Below are positions 6,166-14,518 of a stretch of DNA of 64,000 bases, in pieces; within the stretch, counting starts at the first letter, position 1, and every line of letters starts with the position of its first letter. Under the pieces are notes generated by a model that did no database searches, was not told where the DNA came from, and saw only the letters and a program-made list of their open reading frames with translations. The stretch covers positions 744,001-808,000 of the forward strand of contig NZ_VAJL01000001.1 in the NCBI RefSeq assembly GCF_006175945.1, written 5' to 3'. The stretch comes from Chryseobacterium mulctrae. Lineage in GTDB: Bacteria > Bacteroidota > Bacteroidia > Flavobacteriales > Weeksellaceae. The position numbers and the translations under genes are program-made.

Positions 6166-8652
6166 TTACTCATTCATCGTATCCCACAAAGTCATTACCT
6201 CAACATTTTTCAATGGTTTTGAAAGCATAATTTTTCTTGAAGTTTTTGGAAGTAAATCGAAAAAATTGTCACTAAAATGAGTGTCACCCATTAAATAAAT
6301 ATCCTTCGCCAAAACATCAGTTGAAATTTCGATCTCTGTTGCAGAGATTTTCTTGATCTTGATATTGGGTTTTGTAAGCTTTAAATCTTTTGGTTTCGAG
6401 AAAAAATGAGTATTTTCAACAATGGTTTTTTCATTTTTATCTTTTAAAATTAATTTTAAAAAGACTTTACTTTTATCTAAATCTGGAATTAAATTTTCAA
6501 TTTCAATAGGATCAAATTTCACGATTTCATTCAAAATTTTTCCATTTGGAACGGTTGCTATTTCGTTTAAAATTTTTCCGCTAAAATCTATGACTTCAAT
6601 TTCAACAAAAACATCTTCGAACTTTTTTAATTCATCATTAATTCCATAAAAATCCAGAAATCCCTCCTTTTCTTCCGTTAAAACTACCTGATTTTCAAAG
6701 CTTCTTTTAACCTGATAATGCAAGGCTTTCCAGTTTCCTAAATAATCGATCGACGACCAGGAAATCACCGGCCAACAATCGTTTAATTGCCAATACAAAG
6801 TCCCCATATTGTAAGGTTTTGCACGGCGATGTGCTTCAATCGCGATCTGCATTCCACGAGCCTGAAGCAGCTGAGAAACGTAATTGTATTTCACAAAATC
6901 TTTAGGAACCACATAATCACGTTCCATGTATTTCTGAATAATTTCAAATCCTCTTGCATTTTTTTCGTGCGCTTTGATCGTTGGATTTTCTAAACTCAAA
7001 TCCAATTTTCCTGAAAACATAGATTTAACGGTTTCTAAACTCGGCATTCCCTGAAAACCATATTCAGAAGCAAATCTCGGAACTTTTTCATTATAAATTT
7101 CAAACGGAAACTCACCCCACCAAACGCCCCAATAATGAGAATCGCCTTCGGTTAAACTTTCTTTGTGCCCCCAACCAATGGAAGGTGAACTTTCCCAATA
7201 AATTGATTTGTCTTTTGTTGCAAACTCATTGATCGCATTCGGAATTACCTCATGGAAAACCTTTTTATAATCTTTCCAAACCTGCAAAGAATCTTCTTTT
7301 GAATATTTAAATTGCTTCTGATATCCCCAATTGACAATCGCTTCATCAATTTCATTATTTCCGCACCACAAAGCAATCGACGGATGATTTTGAAGTCGGT
7401 CAACCTGATCTTTAACTTCCTCTTTTACGTTATTCAAAAAATCTTCATCTGACGGATAAAAACTTCCGGCAAACATAAAATCCTGCCAAACCAAAATTCC
7501 GTTTTCGTCGCAGGCTTTGTAAAATTCGTCATCTTCATAAATTCCGCCACCCCAAACACGAATCATATTCATATTCGCATCTTTGCAATCTTTGATGAGT
7601 TTTTTATATTTTTCTTTGGTAATTCTCGGTGTAAAACTGTCAGACGGAATCCAGTTCGTTCCTTTTGCATACATCGGATTTCCATTAACCTTAAAGTAAA
7701 AAGATTTTCCTTTTTCGTCCTTTTCCTGAACTAATTCTACAGTTCTTAGTCCAATTCTTTCTTCTTTATTATCAATAGTCTCCGAATTTTTCTTTAATGA
7801 AAATTTAAGCGCATAAATTATCGCTTTTCCCCATCCGTTCGGTTGCCATAGATGTGGATCTTCAATTTTAAACGGAACTAAAATTTTGTTCAAGCCCTTC
7901 CTTAAGGCAATATCATGATTTTCTTTATCAGTTGCAAAAACATATTTCCCTTCCTTTTCTGCATAAATTTCTGCATAAATATTTAAATCAGCTCTTTGTT
8001 TTGTTAAAGCTTTCTGTTCTATTTTTATATTTTCAATTTTTGCCTGATTCCAGAAATTTAATTTTACATCCTTCCAAATTCCTGCAGTGACTAATCTTGG
8101 TCCCCAATCCCAACCAAACTGATACTGTGCTTTTCTCACAAAACTTCTCGGTGATTCCGGCATTGTAAACGGAACTTTTTTTGCTAAATTTTTTCCAATA
8201 TTTACTGAAGATTTAAATTTAAGCTGTAAAATATTATTTCCAATTTTCAAATCATTTTTCACCGGAATTTTCCAGGTTCTGAACATATTATCCGTTTTCT
8301 TCAGAAGTTTTCCATTTAAATAAATTTCAGAAAACGTATCTAATCCATGGAAAACCAATTCTGCATTTTGATTTTCTAATTCTTTTGCTGAAATTTTAAA
8401 AACTGTCTGATAATCCCAATCTTCATTTTCAACCCACTGTACTTTTTTCTCGTTTTCATCTTTGTAAGGGTCGGGAATAAGTTTATTATTCATCAAATCC
8501 AAATGAACCGTCCCGGGCACGGAGGCTGTGAGCCATTTATTTTCTTTGGAGTTTTTGAACTGCCATTTTTCAGAAGATAAATTTTGCTCTGAAAATTGAG
8601 CGTTGACTAATATTTGAATGAGAAGTAAAGCAAGAAGTAATGTTTTGTTCAT
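6166..8652 (-). CDS. beta-mannosidase, GH2 family
   Basis: An 828-residue exported glycoside hydrolase with a signal peptide ending near residue 18 (VNAQ). The N-terminal sugar-binding and Ig-like domains (WDYQTVF, PESPRSFVRKAQYQFGWDWG) lead into the GH2 barrel. The acid/base is Glu434 (CGNNEID) and the nucleophile Glu530 (ASEYGF). PRSFVRKAQYQ and IRVWGGGIYE are typical of beta-mannosidases rather than beta-galactosidases. It removes beta-linked mannose, for example from the N-glycan core or from mannan oligosaccharides, probably in the periplasm. Its start codon directly abuts the stop codon of the GxxExxY gene, so the two are cotranscribed. Hexosaminidase and glycosylasparaginase genes are nearby on the same strand. 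Confidence 0.93.
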   Translation of the reverse strand: MNKTLLLALLLIQILVNAQFSEQNLSSEKWQFKNSKENKWLTASVPGTVHLDLMNNKLIPDPYKDENEKKVQWVENEDWDYQTVFKISAKELENQNAELVFHGLDTFSEIYLNGKLLKKTDNMFRTWKIPVKNDLKIGNNILQLKFKSSVNIGKNLAKKVPFTMPESPRSFVRKAQYQFGWDWGPRLVTAGIWKDVKLNFWNQAKIENIKIEQKALTKQRADLNIYAEIYAEKEGKYVFATDKENHDIALRKGLNKILVPFKIEDPHLWQPNGWGKAIIYALKFSLKKNSETIDNKEERIGLRTVELVQEKDEKGKSFYFKVNGNPMYAKGTNWIPSDSFTPRITKEKYKKLIKDCKDANMNMIRVWGGGIYEDDEFYKACDENGILVWQDFMFAGSFYPSDEDFLNNVKEEVKDQVDRLQNHPSIALWCGNNEIDEAIVNWGYQKQFKYSKEDSLQVWKDYKKVFHEVIPNAINEFATKDKSIYWESSPSIGWGHKESLTEGDSHYWGVWWGEFPFEIYNEKVPRFASEYGFQGMPSLETVKSMFSGKLDLSLENPTIKAHEKNARGFEIIQKYMERDYVVPKDFVKYNYVSQLLQARGMQIAIEAHRRAKPYNMGTLYWQLNDCWPVISWSSIDYLGNWKALHYQVKRSFENQVVLTEEKEGFLDFYGINDELKKFEDVFVEIEVIDFSGKILNEIATVPNGKILNEIVKFDPIEIENLIPDLDKSKVFLKLILKDKNEKTIVENTHFFSKPKDLKLTKPNIKIKKISATEIEISTDVLAKDIYLMGDTHFSDNFFDLLPKTSRKIMLSKPLKNVEVMTLWDTMNE

Positions 8653-9030
8653 TTACAGATTATTTACAATTCTATGGATCCCGTCTTTGATAAGTGGGGT
8701 GTTAAAATTAATGAGAAGACCTAGTTTTATATCAGTTAGTTTTAAATAAGTCAAAACTTGAGAGTAAAAAATTGGATGAATTTCTACAACAGATTTTATT
8801 TCAATAATTATTTTATTTTCTACAATCAAATCAATTCTATAAGCGTTATCAATGAGTTCACTTTTGTATTTTAGAGGAAGTAACAACTGACTTTCAACCT
8901 TCAAACCAAGCTCTTTTAATTCATAAGCCAAAGCAACTTCATAGGCGTTTTCAAGTAACCCAACTCCCAAAGTTTTATGAACTTCTAAAGCAGCTCCTAT
9001 AATTTTATATGATAATTCGTTTTCTGTCAT
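8653..9030 (-). CDS. GxxExxY-family protein (PDDEXK_3)
   Basis: A 125-residue protein with the family motif GVGLLENAY (G-x-x-x-L-E-x-x-Y) near residues 22-30. Downstream, IDLIVE and IIEIKSV supply the acidic and lysine residues of a PDDEXK nuclease-like fold. The family (PF13366) has no proven function; it is suspected of nucleic-acid processing and is common and mobile in Bacteroidetes. The gene lies between a block of dispersed repeats (9099-9448) and the mannosidase gene, with zero bases between its stop and the mannosidase start. This tight junction suggests translational coupling, or a recent placement. Confidence 0.9.
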   Translation of the reverse strand: MTENELSYKIIGAALEVHKTLGVGLLENAYEVALAYELKELGLKVESQLLLPLKYKSELIDNAYRIDLIVENKIIIEIKSVVEIHPIFYSQVLTYLKLTDIKLGLLINFNTPLIKDGIHRIVNNL

Positions 9031-9098
9031 TTGTGATTGTGTGTTTTTAAAATTTTACCATCTCGTTTTCTACTGATATACTTTGTATGATTTTTTTT

Positions 9099-9448
9099 AA
9101 CGCAAAGATTTTTTTTCTTTATGTTTTAGAAGGAGCAAAGAGTGGCGAACAAGTCGCCTAAGCTTGAGCATTCATGCGGTTGATAGTTTCTTGTAGAATG
9201 AAAAATATTTTTACACTTAAGCGACTTGTTCGCTATATTTCACCTTTTTGTCTAAAACATTTTCAATCATTTATATATCTTGAGCGATTTTTTGACGCAA
9301 AGTTTTTTTCTTTATGCTTTAGTTAAGGAGCAAGAGGAATCAATAAATTGATTTTATCAAGCGAACGTTTTTTCAAGCTTAATCAGCGACTTTGTCGCAA
9401 TTCTTTGCTTCTTAAAATAAGCGGATATACATGATAAAACTTTGCGTT
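9099..9448. repeat. composite of two dispersed palindromic elements (copies B and C)
   Basis: The stretch between the GxxExxY gene and cutC has no gene. Its outer ends are perfect inverted repeats, AACGCAAAG (9099-9107) and CTTTGCGTT (9440-9448). Copy C (9294-9448) has its own left end, ACGCAAAG, and matches the reverse complement of copy A at 3133-3274 over the AGCGAACGTT and GCGACTTGTCGC-like segments. Copy B (9099-9293) has the AAGGAGCAAAG segment. It also has an 18-bp inverted repeat with one mismatch (9145-9162 and 9216-9233), GCGAACAAGTCGCCTAAG against CTTAAGCGACTTGTTCGC. Confidence 0.75.
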
Positions 9449-9516
9449 AAAAAATTTCCTCTTAATAAAAACTTCCAAAAACTAACAAATTTACTTAAAG
9501 CTAAAAAGCTAAAAAT

Positions 9517-10179
9517 CTACAAATTAACTTTCAACTTTTTAATTTCATCTGCATTGGCGAATGATTCATAAGATAATACCGCTGAAGAATGAAAATATTT
9601 ACCGTGAGTTACATTTTTCAGCTCTGAAATATTATTGGAACGAACCCCACCACCAATTAAAATTTTGATATCATCAGAATAATCCTCAACCAGTTTTTTT
9701 AAATTTTCTTTTCCTTCCATTGCAGAATTTTCTCCTCCAGAAGTAAGGATTTCCTTAAAACCTAATTCAATAAGCTTTTCAGTCGATTCAAAAATATTTT
9801 TAGTTCGGTCGATTGCTCGGTGAAAAACACAAGGTTTTACGTTGGCTAATTCAATTAAGATTTTATTTTTTTCTACATCTATTTCCTGGTTTTCATCTAA
9901 AATCCCGAAAACAAAACCATCGGCTTTGGCTTTCGAAAATTCAACAATGCTTTTCTGCATTTCCTTGAATTCTGAATCGGTATATAAAAAACCTCCTCCA
10001 ACAGGACGAATCATTACGTGAATGGGTTTAGAATATTTATCTTTTAAATATCTCAATTCTTCCAGATCGGGAGTAATTCCTCCTGAATTGATGTCTGCAC
10101 AAAATTCAATTCTGTCGGCAACAGAATTTAAAGCAATTTCGGCAGAAGTGATATCGAATGTAGCGATTTCTAAGAACAT
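9517..10179 (-). CDS. cutC: CutC family protein
   Basis: A 220-residue cytoplasmic TIM-barrel protein of the CutC family. Conserved segments are RIEFCADINSGGITPD (about residues 24-39), HVMIRPVGGGF (about 54-64), FHRAIDR, and a C-terminal glycine-rich phosphate-binding-like loop (ILIGGGVRSNNI). The bacterial name comes from a proposed copper role that has since been questioned; the true reaction is uncertain. In Bacteroidetes cutC often sits beside glycosidase or glycosylasparaginase genes, as here, which hints at a role in sugar or glycoasparagine use. It starts 18 bases after the end of the interrupted lipoprotein frame and probably belongs to the same operon. Confidence 0.92.
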   Translation of the reverse strand: MFLEIATFDITSAEIALNSVADRIEFCADINSGGITPDLEELRYLKDKYSKPIHVMIRPVGGGFLYTDSEFKEMQKSIVEFSKAKADGFVFGILDENQEIDVEKNKILIELANVKPCVFHRAIDRTKNIFESTEKLIELGFKEILTSGGENSAMEGKENLKKLVEDYSDDIKILIGGGVRSNNISELKNVTHGKYFHSSAVLSYESFANADEIKKLKVNL

Positions 10180-10197
10180 ATATTTTATTCTAATTTT

Positions 10198-10740
10198 TTA
10201 ATTAACTTTTTCTAAAACATTTCCAATAAAGAATTTGTTCTTGATTTTAGTGACCTTAATAATGCGTTTAAAGACCTCTTTAGATTCTATATCTTGCAAC
10301 TCTACATAAAAACTGTAATCATTTTCAAGACTTGCATTTAAGTCGCATTTTTTCACTTCAATCTTCGTCCAATCTTATGCTGAAATTAGAAAACCTGTAT
10401 TTAAAGCAACATTTTCGGTATTGAACTTATTCTTCCATTTTTGCTGAAATTTTTTCAATGTAAGACTTCCATCAATATCCAAATCAACATTCGTTGCATC
10501 GGTTTTGAAATCATAATAATCTTTGGTCGTTATATTCTGCATGATATTTTCTTGATTTGAAATATCTGCATCAAAATAACTTTCGATACTTTTCACCAAC
10601 CAGGTTTTTGCTTCAGCGACTTCTTTGGTATTGTTTTCTACTACAGATTCTTTAGGGAGATTATTAATTTTAATTTCTTCCTTTTTAGTCTCACTGCAAC
10701 TTATTATTAAAAGTAAACTAATAATAATTATGTTTTTCAT
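10198..10740 (-). pseudogene. lipoprotein gene interrupted by one in-frame stop codon
   Basis: An ORF starting at 10740 has a lipoprotein signal (LLLIISCSE, Cys at about residue 15), so the product would be a membrane-anchored lipoprotein. It stops at a TAA (10375-10377) after 121 residues, following the residues FLISA. In exactly the same frame the sequence stays open for 58 further codons, beginning DWTKIEVKKCDLNASLEN, and ends at a TAA at 10198-10200, just before cutC. This fits a 180-residue protein with a single nonsense change; CAA to TAA would be one transition. I do not recognise the family. Alternatives are a sequencing error or two separate products. The surrounding operon is otherwise intact. 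Confidence 0.7.
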
Positions 10741-10755
10741 ATTTCGTTTTTAAGT

Positions 10756-10810
10756 TTTGGCTAAAGCCAAATGGATAATCTATTTTATTTAAAACGGGAT
10801 AAAACCCGTT
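10756..10810. repeat. pair of short palindromic hairpins between lipoprotein and glycosylasparaginase genes
   Basis: TTTGGCTAAAGCCAAA (10756-10771) and AACGGGATAAAACCCGTT (10793-10810) are two near-perfect hairpins 21 bases apart. They have no T-run and lie between two same-strand genes, so they look like dispersed REP-type hairpins rather than terminators. Confidence 0.6.
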
Positions 10811-10832
10811 CCTATTGATTGACAAGCACTCT

Positions 10833-11825
10833 TTATTTTACAGCAAACTGTGGTTTTTCAAGACGGTTTCCTTTTTGGTCATAAACTGCAAAATTAAACC
10901 CGTCCTGAATGCAATAAGAACCATATTCACCTTTTTTATTGATTGCAATAAAGCCAACCTGAATATCTTTCAGATTTTTATTTCTTTTTTTTGTGATGGT
11001 TACAATTCTTTCAACCGCTTCTTTGCACGCCTGTTGAGGATTTCTTCCCTGCCTCATCAATTCAACCACGAGATGAGTTCCTACCGTTCTTATGACTTCT
11101 TCACCATGACCGGTTGCTGTTGCTGCTCCAACTTCATTATCAACAAATAAACCTGCACCAATAATTGGAGAATCTCCTACTCTGCCGTGCATTTTAAAAG
11201 CCATTCCGCTCGTTGTACAAGCTCCTGAAAGATTTCCTTGAGCATCGAGTGCGATCATCCCGATCGTATCGTGATTTTCAATGTTGACAATTGGTTGATA
11301 TTTGCTATCTTTCAGCCATTCTTTCCACTCTTTTTCAGATTCTGCAGTGAGGATATTTTCTTTTTTAAAACCTTGAGAAACGGCAAACTGTAATGCTCCA
11401 TCGCCCACCAACATAACATGAGGGGTTTTTTCCATCACTGCTCTTGCTACCGAAATTGGATTTTTGATATTTTCAAGACAAGCAACCGAACCGATGTTGT
11501 AATTTTCATCCATAATACACGCATCGAGCGTAACTCTTCCGTCTCTGTCGGGACGGCCTCCGTAGCCCACACTTCTTTCGTTGGGATCATTTTCTACCAA
11601 ACGAACGCCTTTTTCAACCGCATCTAAAGCTCTTCCGCCTTTTCCAAGAATCGTCCATGCTTCTTCGTTGGCTTTTAAACCAAAATTCCAGGTGGAAAGT
11701 ACGATGGGTTTATTAATTATTTTGTTGTTCTCTGGTGAATCTTTAGCTATCAAATCCAATGGATTCAACAACAATGCGGATGATAAAATTCCTGTATTTT
11801 TTAAAAATTTTCTTCTTGAATTCAT
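10833..11825 (-). CDS. glycosylasparaginase (N4-(beta-N-acetylglucosaminyl)-L-asparaginase)
   Basis: A 330-residue Ntn-hydrolase that cuts the GlcNAc-Asn bond left when glycoproteins are degraded. An N-terminal twin-arginine motif (SRRKFLK) with a hydrophobic stretch suggests Tat export. The autoprocessing site NHDTIGM gives Thr187 as the nucleophile exposed by self-cleavage into alpha and beta chains. Downstream GRVGDSPIIGAG and ATGHGEE are typical of the family. The well-studied Elizabethkingia (Flavobacterium) meningoseptica enzyme is the closest precedent. It lies 32 bases downstream of the GH20 hexosaminidase gene on the same strand and near the beta-mannosidase gene. Confidence 0.95.
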   Translation of the reverse strand: MNSRRKFLKNTGILSSALLLNPLDLIAKDSPENNKIINKPIVLSTWNFGLKANEEAWTILGKGGRALDAVEKGVRLVENDPNERSVGYGGRPDRDGRVTLDACIMDENYNIGSVACLENIKNPISVARAVMEKTPHVMLVGDGALQFAVSQGFKKENILTAESEKEWKEWLKDSKYQPIVNIENHDTIGMIALDAQGNLSGACTTSGMAFKMHGRVGDSPIIGAGLFVDNEVGAATATGHGEEVIRTVGTHLVVELMRQGRNPQQACKEAVERIVTITKKRNKNLKDIQVGFIAINKKGEYGSYCIQDGFNFAVYDQKGNRLEKPQFAVK

Positions 11826-11857
11826 TTTACTAGGTATTAGATTTTAGGAATTAGGAT

Positions 11858-14104
11858 TTAGTTTACGCCGATTTCATCAACAAAAAGCCATGCTTTTGAA
11901 TCTGCTCCAGGATTTCCGGCAGGAATTATTCCTGCATTTTCTATTTTAATTTTAATGAATTTTGAATTCTGATTTCCTACTTTCAGATTGACTTTTCCTT
12001 TGGTTTTAAGAATTTCATCTTTACCAATTTCTTTAATGGTTTTAAAGTTTTTTCCGTCATCAGAAACAGAAATTACAGCCGATTTTGCTAAATGAATCCA
12101 GCTTCCCTTATTGTCTAAGGTATTAAAATAAACTTGAGAAAATTTTATCTTTTCACCCAAATCAATCGTTGCTACAACATCTTTTCCCTGAAAACCAAGC
12201 CATGTTTTTCCTAATTGTTTTACATTTCCAACAATTCCGTCAACTAATGTAAAAGCTCCACCAAAAGAATAATTTTCGCTTGGCTGATATTCTAAAACAA
12301 TTGTTTTTCCGGTTGTTTTAGAAGGAGTAAAATCTTGAGAAGACACTGCACTTTTCAATACTCCATTTTCAAAGTAAGCAGATTTTACCGTCATTTTTTT
12401 AGAAACAGGAATTGGATTTTGATAGGTTGCAGAAGTTGATTTTGGATTGCTTCCATCTATTGTATATCTAATTCCGTTTGGATCTTGTGAGGTTGAAAGT
12501 TCGTATGAAGCTCCATTTTTACCAGGAATTACTTTTCCGCCAATATTATAAATACTTTTCGCATAGTTGATGTTCATTTTATCTAAAATTTTAAAATGCT
12601 CCACTACTCTGTTTTCAAATTCTTTATAATTTTTTGGATCTGAACTTCCCCAACCGACTTCAGAAAGCGCAAACAATCTTGGGAAAATCATATACTGAAC
12701 CTGTTTAAAATCAAGGATATATTCCGTCCACAAATTAGCCTGAACTCCCAAAATATATTTCGACTGCTCTGCATTTAATTCAGAAGGAATCGGGTTGTAA
12801 GAATACACTTTTTCCAAAGGTGTAAAACCTCCAAAAGCATTTGGCTCGGTTTGCGGATCACCCTGATAATGATCAAAATAGCAATAAGAACCCGGTGTCA
12901 TCACCGAAAAATGATTGCTTTTTGCGGCTTCAACTCCGCCTTTAATACCTGTCCAACTCATTACAGCAGCATTTGGAGCCAATCCGCCTTCTAAAATTTC
13001 ATCCCAACCAATAATTTTTCGTCCTTTAGAATTAACATATTTTTCAATTCTTTGGATGAAATAACTTTGTAAACCGTGTTCATCTTTCAGATTGTTTTTC
13101 TTAATCAATTCCTGACAATGTGCACATTCTTTCCATCTCGTTTTAGGACATTCGTCTCCACCGATGTGAATATATTGCGAAGGGAAAAGTGTAATTACTT
13201 CATCTAAAACATTTTCTAAAAACGTAAAAGTTTCGTCTTTCGGACAAAAAACATCATCAAAAACGCCCCATTTTGTAGCCGCTTCAAAAGGACCTTTTGT
13301 ACACGCCAATTCAGGATAAGCCGAAAGTGCAGCCAAAGCATGACCCGGCATTTCTATTTCGGGAACAACCGTGATGTGTCTTTCTGTTGCATATTTTACA
13401 ACTTCTTTGATTTGATCTTGTGTATAAAAATACGGGCCGTAAGGTTTTCCGTCGAAAGTATCGTCAACATATGCTCCGATCATCGATTCTTTACGTTTTG
13501 AGCCAATTTGTGTGAGTTTTGGATATTTTTTAATTTCAATTCTCCAACCCTGATCATCCGTTAAATGCCAATGAAAAGTATTCAGTTTATACATCGCTAA
13601 ATAATCAATGTACTGTTTTACCTCTTCAACGGTGAAGAAATGACGGCAAACATCGAGATGCATTCCGCGCCATGCGAATTTTGGAGAATCTTCAATTTTC
13701 AGAGCAGGTATTTTACCATTTTCAGAAGTTTGAATGAGTTGAAGTAAAGTTTGAATCCCGTGAAATAATCCCGATTTATCTTTTCCAGTGACAGAGATAA
13801 AATCTGATGTTATTTGAATTTCGTAATCATTATTTAATTCTTTTTTTAGATTCAGAAAGATAACGTTATCACCATCACCTCGATTATTTTTGGATAAATC
13901 AAAACCTTTAATTTTATTTAGAGATTTTAAAAAAAATTGGTTTTCAAAAGATTTGTCTACTCCTTTTACAACCGTTTGATCATTAATATTAAATTCTCCT
14001 TTTTGAAATTCAACCTTTTGTGGATAAGGAATTAAATTCAATTGAGATTGGGAAAAGAAGAATCCCGAAAATATGATAGAAAATAGAAGTAAAAAACGTT
14101 TCAT
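11858..14104 (-). CDS. beta-N-acetylhexosaminidase, GH20, with C-terminal accessory domains
   Basis: A 748-residue exported enzyme with a signal peptide ending at FFFSQ (about residue 19). It has an N-terminal GH20b-like domain, then the GH20 barrel with the catalytic pair Asp317-Glu318 (HIGGDECPKTRW). A chitobiase C-terminal-like segment (IRYTIDGSNP, about residue 540) follows, and then an F5/8-type galactose-binding-like domain over the last ~140 residues. It releases terminal GlcNAc or GalNAc from glycans; the last domain probably binds carbohydrate. It is the first gene of a minus-strand run followed by glycosylasparaginase. It has no T9SS domain, so a periplasmic or surface lipid-free location is likely. 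Confidence 0.95.
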   Translation of the reverse strand: MKRFLLLFSIIFSGFFFSQSQLNLIPYPQKVEFQKGEFNINDQTVVKGVDKSFENQFFLKSLNKIKGFDLSKNNRGDGDNVIFLNLKKELNNDYEIQITSDFISVTGKDKSGLFHGIQTLLQLIQTSENGKIPALKIEDSPKFAWRGMHLDVCRHFFTVEEVKQYIDYLAMYKLNTFHWHLTDDQGWRIEIKKYPKLTQIGSKRKESMIGAYVDDTFDGKPYGPYFYTQDQIKEVVKYATERHITVVPEIEMPGHALAALSAYPELACTKGPFEAATKWGVFDDVFCPKDETFTFLENVLDEVITLFPSQYIHIGGDECPKTRWKECAHCQELIKKNNLKDEHGLQSYFIQRIEKYVNSKGRKIIGWDEILEGGLAPNAAVMSWTGIKGGVEAAKSNHFSVMTPGSYCYFDHYQGDPQTEPNAFGGFTPLEKVYSYNPIPSELNAEQSKYILGVQANLWTEYILDFKQVQYMIFPRLFALSEVGWGSSDPKNYKEFENRVVEHFKILDKMNINYAKSIYNIGGKVIPGKNGASYELSTSQDPNGIRYTIDGSNPKSTSATYQNPIPVSKKMTVKSAYFENGVLKSAVSSQDFTPSKTTGKTIVLEYQPSENYSFGGAFTLVDGIVGNVKQLGKTWLGFQGKDVVATIDLGEKIKFSQVYFNTLDNKGSWIHLAKSAVISVSDDGKNFKTIKEIGKDEILKTKGKVNLKVGNQNSKFIKIKIENAGIIPAGNPGADSKAWLFVDEIGVN

Positions 14105-14184
14105 TTCTGATTTTGATTTGAGTTTAGCGAATATAATTATTTTCTAAGGATTTTTCTGGTGGTTATTGATAAATATAATGTGTC

Positions 14185-14454
14185 GCTCCTCTGGAGCTCA
14201 AACTTATGTGCTTGGATTCTGCTACAAAGGTTAAGCTCCTACGGAGCTTTGTAAACTTAATATATAATTCTTTACACAAATTTTTAAAAATTATTTTCTA
14301 ACGAGAATTTTAATTAAAAATATCGTTTTCTAAGAGTCATTCTACTAAAGGTTAAGCTCCTCTGGAGCTTTGTAAACGAAGCAGATAATTCTTTAAATAA
14401 ATTCCCACAAAATTATTTCCCAAAGAATGTTTTAGTTAAAAATCTCGTCTTCTA
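14185..14454. repeat. tandem duplication of ~115 bp with AGCTCC hairpins (period 121)
   Basis: The 414-base gap before the DUF4197 gene holds two related units, 14221-14331 and 14341-14454, offset by 121 bases. Each begins with an AAAGGTTAAGCTCC..GGAGCTTTGTAAAC hairpin and ends with a TTTTAnTTAAAAAT.TCGT.TTCTA segment. A third, lone hairpin core (CTCCTCTGGAG) lies at 14185-14199. The hairpin sequence is better conserved than the spacers. No gene is present. Confidence 0.7.
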
Positions 14455-14499
14455 TTAAAATTAACAACTATCATTTAACTATTTCAGCTTCAAAACATC

Positions 14500-14507
14500 T
14501 AATTTTG
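14500..14507 (+). promoter_or_regulatory. -7 box of the DUF4197 gene
   Basis: TAATTTTG is an exact TAnnTTTG match, 11 bases before the ATG at 14519. No clear TTTG was found at the expected upstream distance. Confidence 0.45.
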
Positions 14508-14518
14508 TATAAAAATAA

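Noticed and set aside
10815..11150. 111-residue plus-strand ORF inside the glycosylasparaginase gene
   Set aside because: It is antisense to a gene with clear catalytic motifs and its translation has no family features.
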